Positions 40,576-48,671 of a stretch of 64,000 bases of DNA are shown here, in pieces. The number at the start of each line of letters is the position of its first letter. Positions within the stretch are counted from its first letter, which is position 1. This DNA is from Candidatus Poribacteria bacterium (GTDB taxonomy: Bacteria; Poribacteria; WGA-4E; WGA-3G). Position numbers and translations under genes: made by a program. Below the pieces are notes generated by a model. That model saw only the letters and a list, made by a program, of their open reading frames with translations. It had not been told where the DNA came from and did not search any database. The stretch covers positions 1-64,000 of the forward strand of contig JAJDUH010000041.1 of assembly GCA_022826805.1 (NCBI GenBank). The letters run 5' to 3'.

Positions 40576-41334
40576 TTAGGCGTCTGCTGTGAGATCAAGA
40601 AAAATATCCTCTAACGTCTCAGTTTGGTGTGGATTTATCCCTGTCGGTTGTGTGTGTAGTTCTCGCTGCTTCTGCTGTAGTTCCGCGAGCGTCCCGATGG
40701 CGATAAGTTGACCTTTGCTGATAATACCGACCCGATCGCAAATGCGTTCGGCGATTTCGAGGATATGTGTTGTCATAAAGACGGTACAGCCCTGTTCACA
40801 GCGTTCTCGCAAAATTTCTCTGACGGTGCGCGCACTTTTCGGATCTAATCCACTGGTGGGTTCATCGAGGAAGAGAATCTGCGGATGATGCACGAGGAGC
40901 GAGATGAGCAGAATTTTCTTTTGCATACCGTAGGAGTAAGCCTTAATTTGGTCATCAGCGGCATCGGCAAGTTCGAGCTGTTCAAGCAGTGTCCCCATCT
41001 CATCTTCCGCTTTTTTCGGTGGCATCTCATATAAATCGGCGATCATACGGACGAACTGCCTACCCGTCAAAGCCTCGTAGAGTTGTGGCGTATCTGGCAT
41101 CAATCCAAGAATCGCTTTTGCCTGTAAACTCTGCCTCTGAATATCGTATCCACCGAGCATTGCCGTGCCCGATGTGGGGCGGAGTAAGCCTGTGAGCATG
41201 TTGATTGTCGTTGTCTTCCCCGCGCCATTCGGTCCGAGAAACCCGAATATTTCACCGGCGTCTACCTGTAGCGTCAGTGCATCTACAGCACACAATTTGC
41301 CGAAATACTTCGTCAGGTTCGAGGTCTCAATCAT
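40576..41334 (-). CDS. ABC transporter ATP-binding protein
   Basis: 252 residues. Walker A GPNGAGKT (34-41), signature YSYGMQKKILL in place of LSGGQ, Walker B ILFLDEPTSGLDP, H-loop MTTHILEIAERICDR. The degenerate signature is common in drug- or lipid-export ATPases of this class. ATG overlaps the stop of the PspA-like gene (ATGA at 41334-41331), so the two are translationally coupled. Works with the permease downstream. Confidence 0.9.
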   Translation of the reverse strand: MIETSNLTKYFGKLCAVDALTLQVDAGEIFGFLGPNGAGKTTTINMLTGLLRPTSGTAMLGGYDIQRQSLQAKAILGLMPDTPQLYEALTGRQFVRMIADLYEMPPKKAEDEMGTLLEQLELADAADDQIKAYSYGMQKKILLISLLVHHPQILFLDEPTSGLDPKSARTVREILRERCEQGCTVFMTTHILEIAERICDRVGIISKGQLIAIGTLAELQQKQRELHTQPTGINPHQTETLEDIFLDLTADA

Positions 41335-41996
41335 TGTTTTTTTCTGCCCAAGATGTCTTCTTTGAGTTTTGCGAGTTCTTGGTCCAGATTGAAGGCATCT
41401 CCATTTGTTTTCGCTTGCGTTTCAGTTCGATGGTTCCGTTTTTCCCAGTGTTCTGCTTCTGCTTCGGTCTTTTTCAATTGCTGTTCAGCCTGTTCAAGCG
41501 CGTTTGATACGGACGGTTCTATTTCTGCGAGCAATTTATGGAGTTCAAGACGTGTTTCTGCCTGTTTTTGGTGATAGTGTAAGGTTTCCGCCCGCTTTAC
41601 TGTGTTTTGGAATTGTTGATAAAATTCATTCAGGACGGTTCTGAGTGAGGATACGCCCGCTTGCTGGACATGGATTTGGTGTTCATAGTCGTTTGCGCGT
41701 TGCGTCTGTTGCTGCTTATTTTGTTGTGCTTCTCCAGCCGCTACGATATCTCGGTTTTGTAGCGCAGTGTCTGCCTTTTTTGCCCATATCTCCGCGGTAT
41801 CAGTGGCTTCTTGGTAGGCTTGCTTGAGTCTTTGCTCCTCGGCGATTGCTGCAGCGACAAGCTCCTTTGCCGCGGCAATCCGCTTTTTCATATCGACAAC
41901 GGTTTTGTTAAGAGCAGGTTCGGTGTCTTCAGCCGCTTCTATAAATTGGATTATACTCTCTCGAATTTGTTCTGAGATTTCTGTAAGTTTTTTCAT
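41331..41996 (-). CDS. PspA/IM30-like coiled-coil protein
   Basis: 221 residues, almost entirely alpha-helical and charged: MKKLTEISEQIRESIIQFIE, AAAKELVAAAIAEEQRLKQA, AAGEAQQNKQQQTQRANDYE, and a C-terminal FNLDQELAKLKEDILGRKK. Charge pattern and length match PspA/Vipp1 proteins, which bind the inner membrane and keep it intact under stress. GGAGG precedes the ATG. Coupling with an ABC exporter suggests protection of the membrane or help to the exporter; that link is inference. Confidence 0.75.
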   Translation of the reverse strand: MKKLTEISEQIRESIIQFIEAAEDTEPALNKTVVDMKKRIAAAKELVAAAIAEEQRLKQAYQEATDTAEIWAKKADTALQNRDIVAAGEAQQNKQQQTQRANDYEHQIHVQQAGVSSLRTVLNEFYQQFQNTVKRAETLHYHQKQAETRLELHKLLAEIEPSVSNALEQAEQQLKKTEAEAEHWEKRNHRTETQAKTNGDAFNLDQELAKLKEDILGRKKQ

Positions 41997-42149
41997 TTTG
42001 CTCGCCTCCGTAGTCTATTATACACAGTTTTTCGATGAGAATCAAGCGAACTCTTACCTTTTGGAACGTTATATTTTCCTCGGAAGCCACTGCAATGTAG
42101 TGCTTATTTTTATAAAGACTCCATTGTTGTAAAAGATAGAAGAGAGGTG

Positions 42150-42209
42150 TTACAAAGCGTCGTAATTGCTATTAACAAATTTGATGCCGTAAAGAGCTAA
42201 CCTATCCAT
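42150..42209 (-). pseudogene. Duplicated C-terminal fragment of the DNA methyltransferase
   Basis: The frame from ATG 42209 to TAA 42150 reads MDRLALYGIKFVNSNYDAL. It matches the C-terminus of the methyltransferase gene, MERLAFYGIELVNADYDVL, at 13 of 19 positions. It overlaps the last 8 bases of the restriction gene in another frame and has no further upstream match. It is best explained as the leftover tail of an older methyltransferase gene. Confidence 0.75.
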
Positions 42210-42768
42210 GCCCCCTCGCTTCTACAAATTGACGAAGCGTTGTAATAGCGTCTGCGGGTCTACCGTCCTGTGGTGTTAACCATCTCTGGGGAACGTTCGG
42301 ATTAACCTCAAGCCATGCAGTGTCTGTGCCCTGACTCCCTCCATGTTGTGATCCTATTTCACCAGATTTCCATTGTTCTAGTATCACCTCTTTGGGTAGA
42401 ATCCAACAATGAACATCGTGGGGACTCATACCTAAACAAATGACGACATCGTAAGCTTGATCTCTCAATTGCTGAAACTTATAGATGCCGCTTTTCCATA
42501 GGGTTGAAGATTTTATTTCAACTCGCAGTCCATTGATAATGCGGTCAGCCTCAGAGTCTGGCGAAGGTCTAACATCAAAATTTTGCTTCGTACACCAGTG
42601 CTCTATAAGTTGTTCGCCAACTTTCCCTCTTGTTCTGGATGGTAAATCTTTGATCCAAGCAAATGGGCTTTCTGCCCAATCTGAGTTATAACTGCTGTAT
42701 TCACTATGTAGGTTTTCAGCAATAGAAACTATTTCTCTCACATCCGAGTCAAGCTGAAGATTTCTCAC
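42202..42768 (-). CDS. Probable type II restriction endonuclease
   Basis: 188 residues. A PD-(D/E)XK core is visible: D75 in SEADRIINGL, E84 and K86 in LRVEIKSST, with helix E52 in RGKVGEQLIEHWC and a following strand YDVVICLGMSP. The size and the 20-base overlap with the methyltransferase gene upstream on the same strand support a restriction partner. The sequence has no clear match to a named enzyme, so specificity is unknown. The C-terminal region (GGSQGTDTAWLEVNPNVPQR) is probably DNA-contacting. Expressed from the promoter at 43762-43790. Confidence 0.78.
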   Translation of the reverse strand: MRNLQLDSDVREIVSIAENLHSEYSSYNSDWAESPFAWIKDLPSRTRGKVGEQLIEHWCTKQNFDVRPSPDSEADRIINGLRVEIKSSTLWKSGIYKFQQLRDQAYDVVICLGMSPHDVHCWILPKEVILEQWKSGEIGSQHGGSQGTDTAWLEVNPNVPQRWLTPQDGRPADAITTLRQFVEARGHG

Positions 42769-43642
42769 TAATTACCTCCATCAATACATCATAGTCTGCG
42801 TTAACAAGCTCAATTCCATAAAATGCTAATCTTTCCATAATAACTTTGATTCCAGGTATATTGTTGTCAATTAAAATTGAGGAGCGATTGTGTAGTGCTG
42901 CGGACTCACCAAGTGTTCCACTGCCGGCAAAGAAGTCTAAAAGTGTGTCGCTAGGTGAGGAATGAACTTTAACAATTCGGCTAAGAACTCCCAGCGGCTT
43001 CTGTGTCGGATAACCCGTCTTTTCACTCCCATTTGTGCTCACGATGGTATGCCACCAGACATCAGTTGGCGTTTTGCCTCGCGCAGCCTTCTCTTTACTA
43101 ACCAAGCCGGGTGCCATGTAGGGAATCCTATCCATCTCGTCGAAGTTGAAGGTGTAGTGCTTCGGTGTTTTGGCGTACCATAGGATATTATCGTGCTTAG
43201 CAGACCACCGCGACTTCGATCTACCACCGTAATCATAAGCCCAGATAATCTCATTCATGAACGATTCTCGACCGAATATCTCGTCGAGCATCACTTTACA
43301 ATAGTGTACCTCTCGGTAATCAATGTGAAGAAAAAAGCTACCGTGTGGATGCAGCACCCGATGCGCCTCTTCAAAACGGGGTCGTAAAAACTGCAAGTAG
43401 GCGTCTGAACTTTCAAACTTATCGGAGTAGTGTGTGATTTTGCCTTTGTGAGTTCGATAGGTCTTGCCTTGGAAGCCGACGCGATCGCCTTGTACATCCG
43501 GTTTCACATGAATTTCTGTGCGCTGCTGGAATTTACCGGTATTAAACGGCGGATCAATGTAGATTAGGTTGATACTTTCATCAGGGATATGTTCTTGGAG
43601 GATAGCGAGGTTATCGCCATAATAAAGGTGATGTTTAGACAT
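42749..43642 (-). CDS. Type II DNA methyltransferase (beta-class N6-adenine/N4-cytosine)
   Basis: 297 residues. Motif IV is LIYIDPPFNTGKFQQ (about 27-41); motif I comes later, LLDFFAGSGTLGESAAL, the beta-class order, with the X-like TGYPTQKPLGVLSRIV before it. The region between (100-200) would recognise the target. Opening MSKHHLYYGDNLAILQEHI is common in this class. ACAGGATT precedes the ATG. It overlaps the restriction gene by 20 bases; its last residues MERLAFYGIELVNADYDVL reappear in the fragment at 42150-42209. Target site unknown. Confidence 0.9.
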   Translation of the reverse strand: MSKHHLYYGDNLAILQEHIPDESINLIYIDPPFNTGKFQQRTEIHVKPDVQGDRVGFQGKTYRTHKGKITHYSDKFESSDAYLQFLRPRFEEAHRVLHPHGSFFLHIDYREVHYCKVMLDEIFGRESFMNEIIWAYDYGGRSKSRWSAKHDNILWYAKTPKHYTFNFDEMDRIPYMAPGLVSKEKAARGKTPTDVWWHTIVSTNGSEKTGYPTQKPLGVLSRIVKVHSSPSDTLLDFFAGSGTLGESAALHNRSSILIDNNIPGIKVIMERLAFYGIELVNADYDVLMEVISEKSSA

Positions 43643-43761
43643 ACTGGAATCCTGTTTTAACTGGATAGCGCGTGCGAGATTGTCCTTTTACCAAAGGCGG
43701 AAAGGTAGTTTGTCTTAGTTTACTATACTAATTGCCGCTTGTTCCTATATTTTCTGGTAAG

Positions 43762-43790
43762 ATTATAGCATCCTTATGTTAATTTATCAA
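43762..43790 (-). promoter_or_regulatory. Sigma-70-type promoter of the restriction-modification genes
   Basis: Minus strand TTGATA (43790-43785), 17 bases, TATAAT (43767-43762), giving a leader of about 110 bases before the methyltransferase ATG. It is only 38 bases from the opposite-facing ruvX promoter. No separate controller (C) gene or operator was seen. Confidence 0.72.
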
Positions 43791-43828
43791 TCTTCCTAAG
43801 TCCAATGTTTGAATGTGTGCGATTTTTC

Positions 43829-43857
43829 TTGACTGCACACAATTTTTCGTGTAGAAT
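43829..43857 (+). promoter_or_regulatory. Sigma-70-type promoter for the ruvX-mltG-lpx group
   Basis: TTGACT (43829-43834), 17 bases, TAGAAT (43852-43857). It lies before a 30-codon small frame at 43893 and the ruvX start at 43998. Confidence 0.7.
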
Positions 43858-43892
43858 TTTAAAAATGGTATCGTCAAACCTACGATTTCTTG

Positions 43893-43985
43893 ATGGCGTT
43901 AGCAGAAGGGCTTGTAAACCGAGATATTGTTGTCTTTGGGTGTGTATTTTTCGGAGTGATTGCAGGTTTAATTTTGAGAGCATAA
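43893..43985 (+). CDS. Possible 30-residue single-pass membrane peptide
   Basis: ATG at 43893 to TAA at 43985: MALAEGLVNRDIVVFGCVFF then GVIAGLILRA. It has a polar start, one hydrophobic helix with small residues and an RA end, and lies between a strong promoter and the ribosome site (AAAGGAG) of ruvX, 12 bases before that ATG. No good site precedes its own ATG, though TTG just before is also open. Small membrane peptides at this position would be easily missed. It could also be chance. Confidence 0.4.
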   Translation: MALAEGLVNRDIVVFGCVFFGVIAGLILRA

Positions 43986-43997
43986 AAGGAGACGGTC

Positions 43998-44444
43998 ATG
44001 TCAATTTTGCTCGGATTAGACATCGGAGATACACGCATTGGTGTCGCGATTAGTGATGCCCTTGGCGTTGCAGCGCACCCTCTGTGCACGCTAACCCGAA
44101 AAAATCGCCAAGTAGATCTGATTGTTATTTCAGATCTCGTCTCTATCCACAAGGTTGAACGCGTTATCATCGGTTTACCTATTTCACTTGACGGTTCTCT
44201 GGGCATGCAGGCGGAGAAGATTCAGAAGTTTGCGAGACGTTTGGAGCATGTTATTGATATTCCGATTGAGTTTCAGGATGAACAATTCACAACGGCTGAA
44301 GCGGAGGAGATTCTGCGTGAGCTTGGTAAGGACGCGAGAGAACAGAAAGGACTCGTAGACGAGGTAGCAGCCGTCCTTATTCTGAGAGATTATTTGAATC
44401 GCGATCAAAAAATTGCTTCTCCAGCATCGATGAAGAATAATTAA
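43998..44444 (+). CDS. ruvX: Holliday junction resolvase-like protein RuvX/YqgF
   Basis: 148 residues, RNase H-like fold. LLGLDIGDTRIGVAISDALG (first catalytic Asp), VERVIIGLPISLDGSLG, FQDEQFTTAEAEEILRELG (Glu) and GLVDEVAAVLILRDYLN (last Asp) fit the family. YqgF acts in pre-16S rRNA 5' processing and, in some bacteria, at DNA junctions. AAAGGAG precedes the ATG. It is followed after 34 bases by mltG, the same order of ruvX-mltG seen in many bacteria. Confidence 0.92.
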   Translation: MSILLGLDIGDTRIGVAISDALGVAAHPLCTLTRKNRQVDLIVISDLVSIHKVERVIIGLPISLDGSLGMQAEKIQKFARRLEHVIDIPIEFQDEQFTTAEAEEILRELGKDAREQKGLVDEVAAVLILRDYLNRDQKIASPASMKNN

Positions 44445-44478
44445 TTTGTGTTACTAAGATGTTGCTCCTACGAGACAC

Positions 44479-45504
44479 GTGGTGAAAATGGGAAAAATGG
44501 GGAAAATTAGAATAGGTATATTCGCGCTGTGTAGTCTTGCTATTCTCTGCCTCATTGTCTTGTTAATAGGGGTGTTTTTGATGTCTCCCCTAACCTCTTC
44601 AGAAGAAGTCGTCAATTTCGATATACCAGTTGGAAGCAATTCGCGAACGATCGCGAGACGGTTGGCGGCAGAAAAATTAATCCGAAGCGAATATGCTTTT
44701 CGGTTAGTCGTTCGATACCGGGAGATAGGCAAACGTTTGCAAGCAGGAACTTATGTATTGCGGCGGAACATGTCACTATCGGATATCTTGGATGAGTTTG
44801 AAAAGGGACACGTTACGCTTGTTACTTGGACGGTACCAGAGGGTTTAACGATGGGTGCTACCGCAGCACTCTGGGAAACCAGGGGCTTCGGGACTGCTGC
44901 AGCATTTCAGGAAGCCTCTGAAACGACAAGTTTGTTGAAGAGGTATGGACTTGAAGACAAGACAGTGGAGGGTTATCTATTTCCGAATACCTACAAGTTC
45001 GCGAAAGGCACAACAGCAGAGAAAGTTGTTGAGATTATGCTCAGCGAATTCAAAAAACAGTGGATTCAGACGTTTGATGAAGAGGCACGCGATTTAGGAC
45101 GCACCCAGCATGAAATCTTGACACTTGCTTCGATTATTGAGAAAGAGGCGCAATCCGAATCTGAGCGACCTCGGATTGCGAGCGTTTTTCATAACCGACT
45201 CAAGCGAGGTTGGCGGCTCCAAGCGGATCCAACGGTACTTTACGCCTTAGGAAACCCAGAACGTCTTTTAACGAAAGCCGATCTGGGTGTAGATTCGCCT
45301 TATAACACATACGTATATAAAGGTTTACCGCCTGGACCTATTGCGAGTCCGGGCATTGGTTCAATTATAGCGGCGCTGCGTCCCGAAAAAACGAAGTATC
45401 TCTATTTCGTGGCAATAGGCGATGGAAAACATCATTTTTCAAAGACACTTTCAGAACATAATAGGATGGTGAGAAAAATGCGGCGTGCCTCTCGTAACCA
45501 GTAG
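44479..45504 (+). CDS. mltG: Endolytic murein transglycosylase MltG (YceG-like)
   Basis: 341 residues from GTG 44479; ATG at 44488 and 44497 are also in frame and may be the true start. One N-terminal transmembrane helix (IGIFALCSLAILCLIVLLIG), a LysM-like periplasmic part (GSNSRTIARRLAAEKLIRS), and the catalytic domain: VEGYLFPNTYKFAKGT, ILTLASIIEKEAQSESERP (catalytic Glu in IIEKEAQ), LQADPTVLYALG and SPYNTYVYKGLPPGPIASPG. It cleaves nascent glycan strands and sets their length. Between ruvX and lpxC. Confidence 0.93.
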   Translation: MVKMGKMGKIRIGIFALCSLAILCLIVLLIGVFLMSPLTSSEEVVNFDIPVGSNSRTIARRLAAEKLIRSEYAFRLVVRYREIGKRLQAGTYVLRRNMSLSDILDEFEKGHVTLVTWTVPEGLTMGATAALWETRGFGTAAAFQEASETTSLLKRYGLEDKTVEGYLFPNTYKFAKGTTAEKVVEIMLSEFKKQWIQTFDEEARDLGRTQHEILTLASIIEKEAQSESERPRIASVFHNRLKRGWRLQADPTVLYALGNPERLLTKADLGVDSPYNTYVYKGLPPGPIASPGIGSIIAALRPEKTKYLYFVAIGDGKHHFSKTLSEHNRMVRKMRRASRNQ

Positions 45505-45555
45505 ATGCTTTGCTGGGAAGATTGCGACTGAAGGCACAGAAAGTGACAAAACAGA

Positions 45556-46842
45556 ATGGCAAAGGCAGATTCACAACAAACAATTCAAAACGAAATAAAA
45601 ATTACGGGAAAAGGGTTGATGTTAGGGGAAGCTGTGACATTGACCTTAAAACCAGCACCGGCGGACTTCGGTATCGTCTTTCGACGTGTAGATATGGAAG
45701 GCGCACCAGAGGTGAAGGTATGTCCAGAGAATTGGGCAGACATTCTGCCTCGGTGCACCAGTTTACGCAGCGGTGATACCACGGTGAGTAGTGTTGAACA
45801 TATTCTTTCTGCACTCGGTGGACTTGGTGTTGATAATGTGGTAGTGGAATTAGATGCGCCGGAGCCTCCTGGGCTTGATGGGGGAGCGGGTCCCTACGTC
45901 GAAAGCATTCAGGCGGCAGGACTTGTCCCACAAGATGCCCAACGCAACTTTATTGAGGTCACTGAGCCTTTTGCGCTTTCTTCGGAAGATAGACAGCTCG
46001 TTCTGCTTCCCGCTGATGCGCTGGAAGTAACTTTTGTTTATGCACATCCGCAGACAACCCCACAAGTCTTAACCCTCAAAATAACCCCAGAATCGTATGC
46101 GAACGACATTGCCCCGGCTCGGAGTTTCTGTTTTGAAGATGAAATTGAAGCACTTCAAGCACTCGGTATTGGTAAGGGGGCGAGTTATGATAATGTCCTC
46201 GTTATTAATGCAATGGGTGAACCCAGCACACCGCTCCGATTTGAAGATGAGTTTGTAAGACACAAAATCTTGGATCTCATTGGCGATCTGTATTTGGCGG
46301 GTTGCTTACCGAAGGCGCATGTTGTTGCTATGCGGACAGGACATGCGTTTCATGCTGAATTTGTGCAAGCCCTCGCTGAAGCCGGGCATCTTCAACAGTC
46401 GGCTGTCCAAGAGCCTATTGAGGTGATGGATATTTATGAGGTGTTGCCGCACCGCCATCCGATGTGTATGGTGGATAGAGTCATTGAATATGAAAGTAAG
46501 AAACGGGCGGTTGGGATCAAGAATGTAACGTATAACGAACCTATTTTTGAGGGACATTTTCCGACCCAGCCTGTGATGCCTGGGGTGCTGCAGATTGAAG
46601 CACTCGCACAACTTGCCGCGTGGCTTGTACTTCGAGACATCGGTAAGGAAGGTGAACTCGGCTATTTTCGTTCGATCAACAAGGCTACATTCCGGCGTGC
46701 TGTTATTCCAGGGGATCAACTTCGGTTGGAGATAGAGGTTGCGCAACTAAGGAGCAGGCTTGCCCGCATTGAAGGACGCGTTTATGTAGGAGACGCACTC
46801 GCCACAGAGGTGGAGCTGTCAATTGTATTGGCGTCTGTCTGA
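45556..46842 (+). CDS. lpxC/fabZ: Fused UDP-3-O-acyl-GlcNAc deacetylase / hydroxyacyl-ACP dehydratase (LpxC/FabZ)
   Basis: 428 residues. Residues 1-290 are LpxC: zinc His in TVSSVEHILSALGG, then the His and Asp in VRHKILDLIGDLYL, with LDGGAGPYVESIQ, GKGASYDNVLV and RTGHAFHAEFV. Residues 295-428 are FabZ: EVLPHRHPMCMVDRVIEY (catalytic His) and IFEGHFPTQPVMPG (Glu), then VLQIEALAQLAAWLV. This fusion occurs in Bacteroidetes and some other phyla. LpxC commits UDP-GlcNAc to lipid A, FabZ supplies acyl chains. The ribosome site is weak. First of three lipid A genes. Confidence 0.93.
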   Translation: MAKADSQQTIQNEIKITGKGLMLGEAVTLTLKPAPADFGIVFRRVDMEGAPEVKVCPENWADILPRCTSLRSGDTTVSSVEHILSALGGLGVDNVVVELDAPEPPGLDGGAGPYVESIQAAGLVPQDAQRNFIEVTEPFALSSEDRQLVLLPADALEVTFVYAHPQTTPQVLTLKITPESYANDIAPARSFCFEDEIEALQALGIGKGASYDNVLVINAMGEPSTPLRFEDEFVRHKILDLIGDLYLAGCLPKAHVVAMRTGHAFHAEFVQALAEAGHLQQSAVQEPIEVMDIYEVLPHRHPMCMVDRVIEYESKKRAVGIKNVTYNEPIFEGHFPTQPVMPGVLQIEALAQLAAWLVLRDIGKEGELGYFRSINKATFRRAVIPGDQLRLEIEVAQLRSRLARIEGRVYVGDALATEVELSIVLASV

Positions 46843-46897
46843 ACCGCAGTTCTTTTAAGATAACTGGCAGGGTTTTCGATATGAGGAGGGACATTTT

Positions 46898-47722
46898 GTG
46901 ATAGAAACTAACATTCACCCTACGGCTATTATCTCTCCAAAAGCGACATTGGAAGAAGGGGTTAAAATTGGACCCTACAGTCTTGTCGGTGAGGACGTTC
47001 ATATCGGGCGCGGCACCGTGATTGGGCCACATGTTCAAATTGAGAAGTGGACAACTATCGGTGAGGAATGCAAAATTTTCTTCGGTGCTACTATCGGTAA
47101 CGAATCTAAAGACTTGAAGTACGGCGGTTGGCGGAGTTATGTGAAAATCGGTAACCGCAATACGCTACGCGAGTACGTCTCTATCTCCAGATCAACCTTT
47201 GAAGAGGGTGAGACTGTTGTGGGTGACAACAATCTGTTAATGAATTGGGTTAACCTTGCGCATGACACCGTCGTCGGTAATAGGATAATCATGGCAAACT
47301 TTGTTTCGCTTGCCGGACATGTTGTAATTGAGGATGACGTTCGATTGGGTGCGCATGCGGCGTTGCATCAATATGTTCGCGTCGGGAAAATGGCGATGGC
47401 AGGAGGATTCTCAAAGATTGTCCAAGATATTCCGCCGTTTGCGCTTTCCGCTGGGCAACCGGCGCGTGTTCGGAGTCTCAATCGGATCGGAATTCGGACT
47501 TCGAGGATTAACCCGTTGTCGCAGCTTACACCAGAAGCACTCGCTGCACTAAAGAAGACATACCGTATCTTGTTTCGTTCGGGCCTGCCTCTCAAACACG
47601 CTGTGGCTAAAGTCAGGGAGGAACTCGAAACAACGCCGGAAGTTGAATACCTGCTTGAATTTATTGAGGCTTCCAAACGCGGCATCGGATTTAGCCAACC
47701 GAATCGTATCCAGAACAGTTAA
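46898..47722 (+). CDS. lpxA: UDP-N-acetylglucosamine acyltransferase LpxA
   Basis: 274 residues, left-handed beta-helix. GTG start at 46898 with GAGGAGGGAC upstream. Hexapeptide repeats begin IHPTAIISPKATLEEGVKIG; the catalytic His is in NWVNLAHDTVVGNRIIMANF, and the C-terminal helical part has RINPLSQLTPEALAALKKTY. It moves a 3-hydroxyacyl group to UDP-GlcNAc, the first lipid A step. 55 bases after lpxC/fabZ and 60 before lpxI. lpxD and lpxB are not in the window. Confidence 0.94.
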   Translation: MIETNIHPTAIISPKATLEEGVKIGPYSLVGEDVHIGRGTVIGPHVQIEKWTTIGEECKIFFGATIGNESKDLKYGGWRSYVKIGNRNTLREYVSISRSTFEEGETVVGDNNLLMNWVNLAHDTVVGNRIIMANFVSLAGHVVIEDDVRLGAHAALHQYVRVGKMAMAGGFSKIVQDIPPFALSAGQPARVRSLNRIGIRTSRINPLSQLTPEALAALKKTYRILFRSGLPLKHAVAKVREELETTPEVEYLLEFIEASKRGIGFSQPNRIQNS

Positions 47723-47782
47723 TTTTCTTCGTGTTAAACGTCCAAGTATCGGGACTTTTAGGCGATGCGAGGAGCAAAAGCG

Positions 47783-48586
47783 GTGGAAAAGCTGGGTATT
47801 ATTGCAGGCGCAGGCGAGCTGCCGATATTGGTAGCACGTGCCGCTGTTGCCCATGACCGAAAACCTGTTATTATTCAAATTACAAAATCCGACGCTCAGC
47901 GCTTTGCTGGAATCACTGATGAACTCCACACTTATGGCGTTGGTCAGATTCAGAAGATTAGTCAGACGCTTCTTGATTCAAATGTAAAAGAGGCAGTGAT
48001 TATTGGCAAAGTTGAAAGAAATATTCTACTTCGTCCATTCCAGATTGATGCTACTACTATCAGGATTTTAGTACAGAATCGACGTAAAAAGCCTTCCGCA
48101 ATTGTTAACGCAGCACTCACCTATCTTGAATCCACTGGACTGACTATCCTTACCCAAGACCGATACCTCCACCATCTCCTCCCACAACCCGGTGTTTTAA
48201 CAACGCGACAACCCACAGCAAGCCAGTGGGCAGACGTTGAACTCGGTATTAGAACCGCCCGTCAGATCGCAAACATGGATATTGGGCAAACGGTTGTCGT
48301 TAAAAATCATATTGTACTGGCGCTTGAAGCTATTGAAGGAACGGATATTACTATTCTGAGAGGCGGGGACTTAGGGAAAAAAGGGGTTGTGGTTGCGAAA
48401 GCGTCGGCGGAGGATCATGATTTTCGTGTTGATGTGCCGACAGTCGGGATGCAAACACTAAAGGTGTTGCATCAGGTCAAAGCGAGTGTACTTGCAGTGG
48501 AAGCACGACGAACTTTCATCATGGATGTTGATGTGTTTATCAAAGAAGCGGATCGATGTAAGATCGCGATCGTTGCTATCGGATAA
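47783..48586 (+). CDS. lpxI: UDP-2,3-diacylglucosamine pyrophosphatase LpxI
   Basis: 267 residues of the LpxI (DUF1009) family: KLGIIAGAGELPILVARAAV, EAVIIGKVERNILLRPF, ILTQDRYLHHLLPQPGVL, then TVVVKNHIVLALEAIEGTD and a closing domain with MQTLKVLHQVKASVLAVEAR. GTG at 47783 with GAGGAG about 8 bases upstream is preferred over ATG 47765. LpxI replaces LpxH in many Gram-negatives and makes lipid X from UDP-diacyl-GlcN. Last of the lpx group; a hairpin follows at 48605. Confidence 0.92.
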   Translation: MEKLGIIAGAGELPILVARAAVAHDRKPVIIQITKSDAQRFAGITDELHTYGVGQIQKISQTLLDSNVKEAVIIGKVERNILLRPFQIDATTIRILVQNRRKKPSAIVNAALTYLESTGLTILTQDRYLHHLLPQPGVLTTRQPTASQWADVELGIRTARQIANMDIGQTVVVKNHIVLALEAIEGTDITILRGGDLGKKGVVVAKASAEDHDFRVDVPTVGMQTLKVLHQVKASVLAVEARRTFIMDVDVFIKEADRCKIAIVAIG

Positions 48587-48604
48587 AAAAGGAGGGGGAG
48601 ACGA

Positions 48605-48640
48605 TAAGAAAATTGTGCTATTAGAGCACAATTCGTCTTA
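48605..48640. terminator. Hairpin between convergent lpxI and SelW-like genes
   Basis: AATTGTGCT (48611-48619), loop ATTAG, AGCACAATT (48625-48633), with TAAGA and TCTTA closing further out (48605-48609, 48636-48640). The stem core matches the hairpin at 38811. It is a likely shared terminator, though no long T-run follows. Confidence 0.55.
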
Positions 48641-48671
48641 CATTCAGCCTCCGACCCTCTAAAGATGCTGT

